Shown: positions 24,502-32,547 of the stretch, in pieces
How positions within the stretch are numbered: position 1 is the stretch's first letter
How the letters are laid out: each line of letters begins with the position of its first letter
Assembly: GCF_019429485.1 (NCBI RefSeq)
Contig: NZ_JAHXZN010000005.1
Span: 62,001 to 126,000 of the forward strand
Direction: 5' to 3'
Length of the DNA: 64,000 nucleotides
From: Sphingomonas citri
Lineage (GTDB): Bacteria; Pseudomonadota; Alphaproteobacteria; Sphingomonadales; Sphingomonadaceae
Translations under genes and position numbers: made by a program
The notes under the pieces: generated by a model
Seen by the model: only the letters and a program-made list of their open reading frames with translations
What the model was told of the DNA's origin: nothing
The model's database searches: none

Positions 24502-25857
24502 ATGGCAAAGGACATCGCATCGCTCTCGACGGCCGATAAGTCGGCGCTCCTGGCAGCTCTGGTCGGTGCCGGCATGTCGGCGGCCTCGTCGTACACGGTC
24601 GATTTCTTCGGCGACAGCCAGGCCGGCGAGAACTCGAACGCCAATCAGTATCGCGCGGTTGGGCGCGGCACGCAGGGCATCGCTCTGTCGAAGGGGCGCT
24701 TCCGCTTCGGGCGAAATCTCGGCGTCGGCGGGCAGACCACCACCCAGGTTCGCGCGCGCCTCAACGACGTGCTGACCTCGCCGAACGGCATCGTCTCGTT
24801 CGCGTGCGGCGGCAACGACCTGCCGCTGATCGCCAACGGCACCCAGTCGATCCAGATCACGATCGACAACTACAAGGCGATGCTCGACGCGATCCTCGCC
24901 ACCGGCAAGCGGGTCAATGTCGATGCCATCCCGCCGCGGACGCAGGCTGCGCTCACCAGCGGCGGCCTCTCGAGCGCGCAGGCTGTCATCGCCGCCAAGG
25001 TTCGCGAGGGGCTCAATCGCTGGCTCGCGCAGTACGTCTACGCGAAAAGCCCGACGCAGGTCGTCTTCACGTCCTACGACGCGGCCCTGATCGATCGGAC
25101 GACGACGAATGGGGAGCCGCAGGCCGGATTCGTTCGGGACGGCATCCACGCCACTCCGCTCGGCGCGACGACCGCGGGCGCGGTGTGGCTCGCCAGCATG
25201 AGCGCGTTCGCACCGCCTGCCACGCTCGGCGCGCTCAGCCAGAGCGACATCGCCGACGCCACCTACAATCCGGGTGGTGCGATGAACGTCAACCCGCTGC
25301 TGATCGGCACCGCAGGCACCGCCAGCGGCGGCGTCACCGGGACGGTCCCGACCAGCTTCTCGGCCAATCGCGAGAGCGGCACGACGGCGACCGCCGTGGC
25401 GTCAACGGATGGCTCGTCGCTGACGCTGACGCTCGGCGGCGCGACCGGCGGCGCGGCGAGCGAGCGGCTGCGCGTGCAGGGCGACACGGTGAACGCGGGC
25501 GCCAACACCTTCGCGCCCGGCGACGTCGTCTTCATGGAGGTGTTCATCGACCAGGCCAACCTCGTGAACGTGCAGAGCATCAACCTGCTGCTGCGCGCAA
25601 ACGATGGCACGACGCAGAGCGACATCCTCAGCTTCCTGAACGGCGGTGGGGTGACCGAGCGGGAGGCGCCCAACGCCTCGCGCCGGCTTATCTCGCTGCC
25701 GTACACCATCCCGGCTTACTCCGGGTCCGGCACCCAGCGCGTCACCCCCTACGTCAAGATCGACGTGGCGGCGGACGGCGCCGGCGCGAGCGGCACCATC
25801 ACCATTCGCGGCCTCGCCGTGCGGAAGATTCCCGCCGGCACGACCGGCCTCGCCTGA
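24502..25857 (+). CDS. SGNH/GDSL-type hydrolase with C-terminal beta domain (phage)
   Basis: The 451-residue product has SGNH blocks: GDSQ with Ser39, GGND with Asn105, and DGIH with Asp213 and His216, so the catalytic residues are intact. Residues 225-451 form a Thr/Gly/Ser-rich beta region typical of tail-bound domains. No signal peptide is seen, which favours a virion component over a secreted enzyme. SGNH domains on phages deacetylate or de-esterify surface polysaccharides. The ATG at 24502 has a GGAG site; a TTG at 24493 overlapping the upstream stop is possible. Confidence 0.8.
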   Translation: MAKDIASLSTADKSALLAALVGAGMSAASSYTVDFFGDSQAGENSNANQYRAVGRGTQGIALSKGRFRFGRNLGVGGQTTTQVRARLNDVLTSPNGIVSFACGGNDLPLIANGTQSIQITIDNYKAMLDAILATGKRVNVDAIPPRTQAALTSGGLSSAQAVIAAKVREGLNRWLAQYVYAKSPTQVVFTSYDAALIDRTTTNGEPQAGFVRDGIHATPLGATTAGAVWLASMSAFAPPATLGALSQSDIADATYNPGGAMNVNPLLIGTAGTASGGVTGTVPTSFSANRESGTTATAVASTDGSSLTLTLGGATGGAASERLRVQGDTVNAGANTFAPGDVVFMEVFIDQANLVNVQSINLLLRANDGTTQSDILSFLNGGGVTEREAPNASRRLISLPYTIPAYSGSGTQRVTPYVKIDVAADGAGASGTITIRGLAVRKIPAGTTGLA

Positions 25858-25879
25858 TTCGCCGCCAGTCCTTCCTCCC

Positions 25880-25917
25880 GCGCCCCGCCTCACTCCGGTG
25901 AGCGCGGGGCGCTTCTC
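25880..25917 (+). terminator. Rho-independent-type terminator after the SGNH gene
   Basis: A long stem with arms GCGCCCCGC-CTCAC and GTGAG-CGCGGGGCGC (one bulge) and a TCCG loop is followed by TTCTCT. It separates the virion-type genes from the next two genes. Confidence 0.7.
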
Positions 25918-25933
25918 TATGTGAGGCATCCCT

Positions 25934-26764
25934 ATGACTCTTATCGCGGCATCCTGCGGCAACGAGCTCGCGGGCTATCAGCAGTTCAAGGCCTTCGCCG
26001 GCCGACTCGACATGGGCTATTTCTTCATGGACCAACGGCCCGGCATGCTGGTCGACTCGTGGAAGTGGCAGGTCGATCGCAGCGTCGAGATCGCCACGGC
26101 CATGGGGATCGTGCCGGTGTTCTCTATCCCGTTCCCCGGCAACGCGTGGGAGCAGGCTGGCGCGGTGAACCGCGGCGACTGGGACGACCTCTACACCGCG
26201 ATGGGGCGCTACATTCGCGACAAGATGAAAGGGCGACCGTGGTGGGTCCGCGGGCCGTGGGAGTTCAACCTCAAGCGCGATTTTCAGAATCAGTCCGCGG
26301 TCGGCGCGCTGCCGGATTTCGCGCGGGCGCTGCGCCGCATGTTCGGGCTCTTCAAGCTGTTCGGCGCAAAGACAATCTGGTGCCCCAACGCCACCCGCTA
26401 CGAGTTCGACCCGCTCGAGGCATGGCCAGGGATCGAGTGGGTCGACCTGGTCGCGCAGGACATCTACTTCGACGCGAGCTGGGCGCCCAAGGGCGTGTTT
26501 GGCTGGTTCCGCGATGACCCGCGCGGCCTCGATTGGCTGGTGAGGTTCGCGCGCGAGAAGGGCAAGCAGGTCGCCTTCTCCGAGTGGGGCATCTCGGACG
26601 ACGCGATCGCTGACGAGGGCGCGCAGTTCGTCGATTGGATGAAGGCGCAGGGCGCCATCATCCACCACCACGCCTATTACGACCGCGACGAGGGGCCGAT
26701 CCAGACGAAGCTGTCGACCGGCCGCCGCCCCGCTTCTGCAGCCGCTTTCCGGAGGGCGCTATGA
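25934..26764 (+). CDS. GH26-like glycoside hydrolase
   Basis: The 276-residue product looks like a complete TIM-barrel glycosidase. The segment GPWEFN places a likely acid/base Glu110 before an Asn, and FSEWG places a likely nucleophile Glu217, the usual 4/7 pairing. The pattern resembles GH26 beta-mannanases; GH5-like relatives are alternatives. No signal peptide is evident. Substrate is unknown; a surface or capsule polysaccharide is inferred from the phage context. The stop overlaps the ATG of the next gene, so the two are co-translated. It starts 16 bases after a terminator-like hairpin. Confidence 0.7.
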   Translation: MTLIAASCGNELAGYQQFKAFAGRLDMGYFFMDQRPGMLVDSWKWQVDRSVEIATAMGIVPVFSIPFPGNAWEQAGAVNRGDWDDLYTAMGRYIRDKMKGRPWWVRGPWEFNLKRDFQNQSAVGALPDFARALRRMFGLFKLFGAKTIWCPNATRYEFDPLEAWPGIEWVDLVAQDIYFDASWAPKGVFGWFRDDPRGLDWLVRFAREKGKQVAFSEWGISDDAIADEGAQFVDWMKAQGAIIHHHAYYDRDEGPIQTKLSTGRRPASAAAFRRAL

Positions 26765-28716
26765 TCCGCTCGCTCATCGCCGCGGCGCTCGCGCTGGTCG
26801 CCGCCTCGCCCGCCCACGCCGCGGACACCTGCGCCACGCCGGCCGACGCCAAAGTCGCGACCAGCACCGACACAGCCGCGCTCAACAAGGGCGTGGCGTG
26901 CCGCACCGCGCGCATCAAGGGCCGGCAGGACACGATCGTCGGGTTGCAGGCGGCGAACAAGGTCGACGCCGACCAGGTCGCCGCGCGCGTGGCGCGCCTC
27001 GAGCAGCTCGCCAAGCCTGCCGCGGCGTCGTCCGCGCCGAAGCTGGCCGGCCTAGTGGCCGAGGGCGACAGCATCACGGTCGAGTGGGGCGGCAACTATG
27101 CCGGGCTCTGGCGCAAGGCGCACCCTGGCGCCTCGTTGACCACGTTGGCGGTCAGCGGCGCGCGCATCAGCGACCCGACCGGCGGCAACGGTCTGGTCCA
27201 GCGGCTGCCAGCGCTGCTCGCCGCCAAGCCGGCGGTGGTCTCGATCCTGATCGGCGCCAACGATCTCGGCGATGGCCAATACGCCACGCCGGACGCATGG
27301 CTGTCCGCGCTTTGGGACGTCACTGCGCAGGTGCGCGCGAGCGGCGCGAAGGCTGCGGTCGGCACGGTGCTGCCGATCTGCTTCACCGAGGCCAACATGG
27401 CCGACTATGTCGCGCGGCACGCTCAGCGCCGGCTGGTCGTCAATCCGGCGATCCGCGCCGCGGTCGGGTCCAAGATCGACGCCGTGTTCGAGACTGCCGA
27501 CGCGCTCGGCGGCGATCGCGCGCCGTGCACCGACCGCAAGCTGTGGAAGGACGGCATTCACCCGAGCGACAGCGACGGCAAGGGCGGCGGGGGGCAAGAC
27601 CGCGTCTATGCGGTCTACGCGTCGGTGATCGACAAGCTGCTCGCCGGCGCGCCGGTGGCGGGGGTGTCGACGCCGGTCGTGACCCCCTCGGCGCCCGCGA
27701 TCGTCACCGCCCTGCCCGCGGCGATCCCGAGCAATTTCGATCGTACCGCGCTGATCCTCGGCGGCGCGCCGATCCCGCCGAGCGCCGCGCCCGACGTCGT
27801 CGGCGCGTTCCGCTTCATCTGCCAGGCGGGTCAGCTGTTGAAGGACGATCCGATCGTCTGGCCGGGCCAGCCGGGCAAGGCGCACGCTCTGCACCAGTTC
27901 TTCGGCAACCTCTCAGGCGACGCCAACTCGACCTTCGCCTCGCTGCGCGCCAAGGGCGAGAGCACCTGCATGAACGAGCTCAACCGGTCCGCCTATTGGA
28001 TGCCGGCAATGCTCAATGCCGCGCTCGACGTGATCCGGCCCGATTACATCTCGGTCTATTACAAGCGCCGGCCCGCCAGCGATCCCGAGTGCAAGCGCAT
28101 GGCCGCGCGCGGCTGCACTGGGCTGCCGAACGGCATGAAGCTGATCGCCGGCTTCGATCACGACCTGACCGGCCCCCAACCTGCCGAGAACCGCGTCTTT
28201 CATTGGCGCTGCGCGACCAATCAGGTGCACCGCGACAACCTCACCGACGCGCTCGCCGACTGCGGCGGCGCGGGCCAAGTGCTCGGGACGGTCAACTTCG
28301 GCTCGTGCTGGAACGGCGCGGCCGATAGCCCCGACCATCGCTCGCACGTGGTGCACGAGGTCTTTGACTCGATGACAGGCAAGCCCGGGTGCCCGGCCGG
28401 CTACGACCAGATCATCCCGGAGCTGACGCAGACCATGGCCTGGACGATCACGAAGGCAGACGGCGCGGTGCGGCTATCCTCCGACCCGGCAACCGGCAAG
28501 GCCGGAACCACCCTGCACGCCGACTATATGCCGGCCTGGGACGAGCCTACCCTCACCGGCGCCATGGCCAACTGCATCGACAAGCTGCGTAACGCCAGCG
28601 ACGGCGACCTCTGCGACGGCACGATCATGAAGCGCCGCGCAGGCTTCGGCTACATCGCGGATCCACGCGTGGTGCCGGCGCCCGTCGGAACGATGACAGT
28701 AGGCATGGTGCACTGA
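26761..28716 (+). CDS. Secreted SGNH hydrolase-DUF1996 fusion protein
   Basis: The 651-residue product has a signal peptide (cleavage after about residue 20, AHA-A). A helical linker leads to an SGNH domain with GDSIT (Ser104), GANDLG (Asn167) and DGIHPSD (Asp264, His267). A Pro-rich linker (300-345) leads to a DUF1996 domain: DDPIVWPGQPGKAH near 362, NRSAYWMPAML near 405, and FGSCWNGAADSPDHRSH near 517. DUF1996 is known mainly from secreted fungal and actinobacterial proteins and has no firm activity. Here it is fused to a deacetylase/esterase-like domain and co-transcribed with a glycosidase. Many cysteines in the DUF1996 half fit a disulfide-bonded exoprotein. Confidence 0.82.
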   Translation: MIRSLIAAALALVAASPAHAADTCATPADAKVATSTDTAALNKGVACRTARIKGRQDTIVGLQAANKVDADQVAARVARLEQLAKPAAASSAPKLAGLVAEGDSITVEWGGNYAGLWRKAHPGASLTTLAVSGARISDPTGGNGLVQRLPALLAAKPAVVSILIGANDLGDGQYATPDAWLSALWDVTAQVRASGAKAAVGTVLPICFTEANMADYVARHAQRRLVVNPAIRAAVGSKIDAVFETADALGGDRAPCTDRKLWKDGIHPSDSDGKGGGGQDRVYAVYASVIDKLLAGAPVAGVSTPVVTPSAPAIVTALPAAIPSNFDRTALILGGAPIPPSAAPDVVGAFRFICQAGQLLKDDPIVWPGQPGKAHALHQFFGNLSGDANSTFASLRAKGESTCMNELNRSAYWMPAMLNAALDVIRPDYISVYYKRRPASDPECKRMAARGCTGLPNGMKLIAGFDHDLTGPQPAENRVFHWRCATNQVHRDNLTDALADCGGAGQVLGTVNFGSCWNGAADSPDHRSHVVHEVFDSMTGKPGCPAGYDQIIPELTQTMAWTITKADGAVRLSSDPATGKAGTTLHADYMPAWDEPTLTGAMANCIDKLRNASDGDLCDGTIMKRRAGFGYIADPRVVPAPVGTMTVGMVH

Positions 28717-28723
28717 GCCGCGG

Positions 28724-28939
28724 CTAGAACCCTGGATGATTGTCGTAATAGCAGTCGTCGCAGATCCCGTACTCTTTCGCCTCGCCGATCCCGCAGCCAG
28801 AGCACAGCCCTCGCAAACTGTGGTTGGCGGCGACGGCGGCGTCTTGGCGCGCAGAGGACGTTAGCCTCAGGTAAAGCGCGCGCACCCACGATCCGGCATT
28901 TGCCATCGTTTCGGCGATAAGCGACTGAACAGCTTGCAC
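28724..28939 (-). CDS. Small zinc-ribbon-like protein
   Basis: The 71-residue frame from a GTG carries CSGC and CDDC pairs in its C-terminal third (GLCSGCGIGEAKEYGICDDC), a good rubredoxin/zinc-ribbon-like knuckle. The N-terminus is a helical segment. The GTG lies against the stop of the upstream frame, suggesting coupling. It is convergent with the DUF1996 gene. The weak start lowers the confidence. Confidence 0.45.
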   Translation of the reverse strand: MQAVQSLIAETMANAGSWVRALYLRLTSSARQDAAVAANHSLRGLCSGCGIGEAKEYGICDDCYYDNHPGF

Positions 28940-29191
28940 CTACCGCAATCCTTTGAAGAGGTAGCTCGAAAGAGCTACTTCGCCATAGGCAGCTTGGATG
29001 GCGGCGGGAACGACGAAGCGCCTCTCTAGCGCGACGAAATGATCCGATCCGATGTGATCCACCCGCGGCGCTGGTGGTGAGCCGAGGGCGCCGCGGGTGA
29101 GCGGGCGATCCGTGTGGAAGGAGGCGCCTGCCGAACCCGTGATGGCCCGGGTGGCGCACTGATCATCTGCGCCGCAGCCCTTGCGCTGCAA
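28940..29191 (-). CDS. Hypothetical small protein upstream of the zinc-ribbon gene
   Basis: The frame has protein-like sequence in its last 40 residues (GSDHFVALERRFVVPAAIQ) but only a TTG start and a less convincing N-terminus. Its stop abuts the GTG of the following gene. It is not recognised; it could be a remnant. Confidence 0.3.
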   Translation of the reverse strand: MQRKGCGADDQCATRAITGSAGASFHTDRPLTRGALGSPPAPRVDHIGSDHFVALERRFVVPAAIQAAYGEVALSSYLFKGLR

Positions 29192-29289
29192 CGCCTGTGA
29201 TACGTTTTTGAGACGAATGGCTATTGCATCCGTTGCGATAAAGGAGTGTATGGGTGGCGACCCGCCGCACGGTAGGTCAAACCCTAGCT

Positions 29290-29400
29290 TCAGCTAGGAT
29301 AAGACCGGCAGTGAGTGCACACGTGCTCCCACCGACCGAACCGAAAGCGCCAGTAGTCCTGCACAGACACCGCCTTCGGCCAAGCGCATACGATCCGCAT
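29290..29400 (-). CDS. 36-residue small protein with YWRFRxGRWEHV motif
   Basis: An ATG preceded by a good ribosome site (AAAGGA, 7-base gap) opens a 36-residue frame with the central sequence VQDYWRFRFGRWEHV and a CTHC pair at the end. The aromatic-basic motif recalls short proteins seen in alphaproteobacterial phage islands. It is too short for confident assignment, but start signal and composition agree. Its stop lies in a perfect 6-bp hairpin (CCTAGC/GCTAGG). Confidence 0.45.
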   Translation of the reverse strand: MRIVCAWPKAVSVQDYWRFRFGRWEHVCTHCRSYPS

Positions 29401-29840
29401 ACGTTTTTCCTTTGGGGTCCGGGGTGAAAGCCCCGGGCTCCGGGACGCCCCATGCGCCCCGCGCCGCAACAGTGCGCCTTGGGGCAGAAGGAAAAATGAC
29501 GGCGGGCCGCCATCCACAGGTGTAACCGCGGTCAGCCTCCGGAGTCGAGTCAGCAGGAGAACAAAAAGGCTCCGTCCCACAACGATGCTGCTGCAACGTT
29601 GCTGAAAAACATCGCCGCCGCATGCACATATAATGATGTCTTTATGTCACTCACGGCTCGCGGAGAGAGCCCGACGGTACCGCGGCGAAGGCTGTCATGA
29701 GATCACCCGCGGCGGTCAGGACATAATAGGCAGATTCGACGCCGCGGGCTGGCGGCCGACTAGCACACGTTCCAGCAGGCGAAACGGCTTCTTAACCGAC
29801 GTACGTTAGTGAGAGTCGCGTCAGACCTAAACCGCTGACA
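29401..29840. other. Intergenic prophage stretch without a convincing gene
   Basis: Reading frames here are short, Arg/Cys-rich and without ribosome sites. I see only minor inverted repeats and no clear promoter. Confidence 0.5.
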
Positions 29841-29880
29841 GGCTGCGCCGGCGGACCTCACGAAAGATGCCGGCGCAGCC
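29841..29880 (-). terminator. Perfect 12-bp inverted repeat behind a minus-strand gene
   Basis: Arms GGCTGCGCCGGC and GCCGGCGCAGCC flank a 16-base loop directly downstream of the GPGHNSG-motif gene. There is no T-tract, so it may be a Rho-dependent or processing structure. Confidence 0.5.
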
Positions 29881-29883
29881 ACC

Positions 29884-30117
29884 TCACATAACCTCTGGCC
29901 GCTCTAGGAAGCCGATCGCGGTCCGCGCGAGCTCGCGAAAGCGGATATTCCACAGCTCTCCCGCATCAGCCCAGCTGCGCGCCCACTGTGGGTCATCCTG
30001 CCGGCTCTCCCACAGCTCCTCGGCCAGTCGCTCGACCAAGCCGTCGCGATCAGTCGACGTGCAGACCATGCAGCCGCCCGAGTTGTGGCCGGGGCCGGCG
30101 TGAGGATGATCGGTCAT
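29884..30117 (-). CDS. GPGHNSG-motif phage protein
   Basis: From the ATG at 30117 the 77-residue product begins with MTDHPHAGPGHNSGG. That Gly-Pro-Gly-His-Asn-Ser-Gly opening recurs in many small alphaproteobacterial phage proteins of unknown function. The rest is helical (LVERLAEELWESRQDDPQW). An upstream ATG at 30144 is possible. It is divergent from the zinc-ribbon gene at 30.2 kb, and a strong hairpin follows its stop. Confidence 0.65.
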   Translation of the reverse strand: MTDHPHAGPGHNSGGCMVCTSTDRDGLVERLAEELWESRQDDPQWARSWADAGELWNIRFRELARTAIGFLERPEVM

Positions 30118-30243
30118 AGGGTGCTCGCTTTCGGACCGGCGCATCGGTCAGAGACTCGGCGCCACTGGTCACCCGGTTAGTTGCAGCCTTCCAGCGGCCG
30201 ATCAAGGCTTTTTGTTCCCTCTACGTTCCGCCATCATGGCCGC

Positions 30244-30762
30244 ATGGTCGGCCCTCCGAAGACGCTACAGGACCTCCGCCGAGTCGAGGGCGCGGTGCGC
30301 GTGACCTGCCGCGCGTGCAAGGCGGTGAAGCTGTACGACCTTGAGGAACTGATCATCGACCGCCGCTTTCGCCGGCTCTCGATGGAGTGGGAGGCGGTGC
30401 GGCGAACCATGCCGTGCCGCAACTGCGACTCGACCGACACGCGGGTCGATGGCGTGCCCTTCGGCCAGGATGACGTGGAGCGTCGCGCGCGACGATCGCG
30501 GGCGCTGCTGATGAACCTCGCGTTGGCGGTGCTCGACGATGCGAGCCGGCGCGCGCGTGACGAGGACGTGTGCGTGCCCGCCACCCGCCTCGCCTTGCGC
30601 GTGCTGCGCCCCTACCTGCCCGACCGCGAGCTGCTTGTCACGTTCTGGACCGCGGCAGAGACCGGGCGCGGCAAGCCGCACGGGCCGGCGCTCCAGGCGA
30701 TGCGGTGGATCGTCACCAAGCTGGTTGATGCTGGGCACCCGGTGTGGGCGGAGTTTCGATAA
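30244..30762 (+). CDS. Zinc-ribbon protein of unknown function
   Basis: The 172-residue product has two CxxC pairs (CRAC near residue 22 and CRNC near 59) that frame a probable zinc ribbon, then helical segments and a C-terminal PALQAMRWIVTKLVDAGHPVW. The frame continues upstream to 30181, but the ATG used here gives the better protein-like start (MVGPPKTLQDLR). A DNA- or RNA-related role is possible; I do not recognise the family. Confidence 0.6.
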   Translation: MVGPPKTLQDLRRVEGAVRVTCRACKAVKLYDLEELIIDRRFRRLSMEWEAVRRTMPCRNCDSTDTRVDGVPFGQDDVERRARRSRALLMNLALAVLDDASRRARDEDVCVPATRLALRVLRPYLPDRELLVTFWTAAETGRGKPHGPALQAMRWIVTKLVDAGHPVWAEFR

Positions 30763-30782
30763 GCGTAAGGAGCCGCGAAGCC

Positions 30783-30950
30783 CTATGCAGGCATCACGTA
30801 GACAGTCACGACGCTACCAATCTCGACGAAATGATGAACGCGGTGAGGAATGTCTTGCAGCTTGACGATCCCGTTGAGCTTGGGTCGACCGCTCTCCACG
30901 CGCTCAAGGATGAAGGCATGCGGGCTTTGACGATAATAGCGATGTGTCAT
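30783..30950 (-). CDS. 55-residue small protein
   Basis: An ATG after an AAGAG site opens a 55-residue frame with clear protein character: MTHRYYRQSPHAFILERVES, then beta-type segments ending VEIGSVVTVYVMPA. It overlaps a longer plus-strand frame with worse composition, which I reject. It resembles a small beta-barrel fold, but no family is recognised. It is convergent with the zinc-ribbon gene upstream. Confidence 0.55.
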   Translation of the reverse strand: MTHRYYRQSPHAFILERVESGRPKLNGIVKLQDIPHRVHHFVEIGSVVTVYVMPA

Positions 30951-31374
30951 GCCGCTCTTATACCGGATCGCCGCGGAGCCGCGTAGGGCGCTGAAAGAAA
31001 GCCGGTCTTTCCCGACAGCCAGCGCTCTTTAGGCGCGAGGGAGCATGGCCGCCTCCTGTCACAGTCGAGGGGTGCCATGCACCGTCAGCGACCACTCTCC
31101 GCTAGCAGATCGACTCGGCTTGTGGCAAGGTGGCTGTGTCGCGTGACCCGAGAAGAACGCACGACCCAATCTCATGATCGGGGATGACTGCGGGCCGGTG
31201 AAAACTCCGGATAAGCGCGATCCACCACCGGCGTTGAAGCCGTAGGACGAACTAGCCCACCGGCTGGCCGTCCATTCGCCCCGCGCAAGGGCAGAGACCA
31301 TGCCTAGCGGCCGAGGCGATCCGGTGCTGGCGAGGTCGCAGCGGGAGGATACCCCGCATCGATGTGGAGGAAGC
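30951..31374. other. Intergenic prophage stretch, no confident gene
   Basis: Only short frames are seen, including a 23-residue plus-strand peptide frame at 31174-31245 (opening MIGDDCGPVKTPDKRD) without a ribosome site. No repeat or promoter stands out. Confidence 0.45.
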
Positions 31375-31551
31375 ATGAGCCGCCAGCCGCCGGAGCTAAC
31401 TCGCGATCGTCTGCTGCGCGATCTCATGGCCACGGTAGATGCTGGCATGGCCAAGATTGTCCCGATGGACGCCGAGCCTGGGGCGAACGCAGTGTCGGTG
31501 ACCGTGTCGTTTGGAGGCAAGCGTAAGCGGTTGCGCGATCCCTCTTATTAG
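31375..31551 (+). CDS. Small hypothetical protein
   Basis: The ATG has an excellent ribosome site (GTGGAGGA, about 4-base gap) and opens a 58-residue frame: a helix (LTRDRLLRDLMATVDAG) then a strand-rich basic end (VSVTVSFGGKRKRLRD). The frame is open further upstream to 31300 without a good site. It may be a small regulator, but nothing diagnostic is seen. Confidence 0.6.
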   Translation: MSRQPPELTRDRLLRDLMATVDAGMAKIVPMDAEPGANAVSVTVSFGGKRKRLRDPSY

Positions 31552-31582
31552 GCGGCTAAGCTGGGGAGACTAAGGACCGTCT

Positions 31583-32209
31583 TCAGTCTGGCCCTGACGC
31601 AACCACTGGGGCGCCGCCGATGAGCTTACGTATGCCGTTCGGCCGTACGCTCATGATCTCGTTGACCTTGCTCATGACGATCGCGTCTGTGCCATGTTTC
31701 TTGTGCCAGGCGTAGACAGCATCCTTCATGGCCTCGACGAACTTGAAGACGTCCAGAACTAAAGCTCTGTCACCGTCTCCCTCAAGCCAGAAGTCATGCA
31801 TCGAGGCACGATCCCCCTCCGGGATCCAGAACACCACGTGGCTTGCGTCGAGATGTGGATGACTGGATGCCGTGCCTTTGTGAACGACACCGCCGCGCAG
31901 CATGAAACATCGCTCGCCAGAAATGCTGCATTTCTTCTTATCGAGAAACTCGTCGACGAAAGCGACGTAGTGCTCCCTTTTGACAAACTTGCTACGATCA
32001 AGCAGCAGCCCAGAGCATATGTCCGGAAGCGTAAGCGCGACCGTAATTGCGGGATACCACAGCTTCGCTCTGAGGCACGCGTCGATATCGTCAAGGATGC
32101 TCGCCAATCGTGGCGGGAAAGCTGCAACAAGGTCGCCACCTACAAGGGCGGCGAGCGCTCCATCAAGACCAGTCGACTTCAGCCACTTTGCCTTCGGCAA
32201 CCTACTCAT
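31583..32209 (-). CDS. Conserved hypothetical protein, possible defence cargo
   Basis: The 208-residue product has the pattern of a widespread, unnamed family: WYPAITVALTLPDICSGLL near residue 52, a YVAFVDEFL segment, and CFMLRGGVVHKG near 102. Members often occur in mobile regions and near defence genes, as I recall, but have no proven function. It has more AT-rich codon use than the structural genes. It is followed by 32210-32473 on the same strand only in the sense that its ATG sits at that gene's stop, so the pair forms an operon. Confidence 0.6.
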   Translation of the reverse strand: MSRLPKAKWLKSTGLDGALAALVGGDLVAAFPPRLASILDDIDACLRAKLWYPAITVALTLPDICSGLLLDRSKFVKREHYVAFVDEFLDKKKCSISGERCFMLRGGVVHKGTASSHPHLDASHVVFWIPEGDRASMHDFWLEGDGDRALVLDVFKFVEAMKDAVYAWHKKHGTDAIVMSKVNEIMSVRPNGIRKLIGGAPVVASGPD

Positions 32210-32473
32210 TCAGAAATCCAGCCCCCGCCGCTCAACCTCGGCCGCCAGCGCGGTCATCGCCGGGTCGCCCGACTCCCACGTCGTCTTCATCCATTCGGTG
32301 AGCAGCTCCTGGTCGGTCGCGAGCTCTAGCGTGCGGCGCAGCTTCTCGTCTGCCTCGGCGGTGTCCTCGCCGGCCTCGCGCGTGCGGGCTTGCAGCGCAG
32401 CCACCGTCTCGAGGGATCGGCGCCAGGAAGCGTTCTCGGCTTCGGGCATGTGCGGGGGCGAGTCGTCGGGCAT
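32210..32473 (-). CDS. Small helical hypothetical protein
   Basis: The 87-residue product is acidic and almost entirely helical (TREAGEDTAEADEKLRRTL), with no cysteines or membrane segment. It precedes the conserved hypothetical gene in the same direction with no gap, so the two are probably co-expressed. The pairing suggests a two-gene cargo unit; function unknown. Confidence 0.6.
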   Translation of the reverse strand: MPDDSPPHMPEAENASWRRSLETVAALQARTREAGEDTAEADEKLRRTLELATDQELLTEWMKTTWESGDPAMTALAAEVERRGLDF

Positions 32474-32547
32474 GGGGCGAGCGTACGCTAAGCCGTTGTT
32501 CCGACAAGAGCTTGCCTCGCGCGGCTCTGATCCTTGCTAGCTCCAGC

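Noticed and set aside
28650..29159. 169-residue minus-strand frame
   Set aside because: Arg/Ser-rich shadow frame overlapping the DUF1996 gene end and two better small frames.
29250..29297. 15-residue peptide frame with a strong ribosome site (AAAGGAG)
   Set aside because: Too short to support; may be chance or a leader peptide.
30744..30986. 80-residue plus-strand frame
   Set aside because: It overlaps the zinc-ribbon gene, has no ribosome site, and the minus-strand 55-residue frame looks more like a protein.
31174..31245. 23-residue frame opening MIGDDCGPVKTPDKRD
   Set aside because: No ribosome site and no supporting context.
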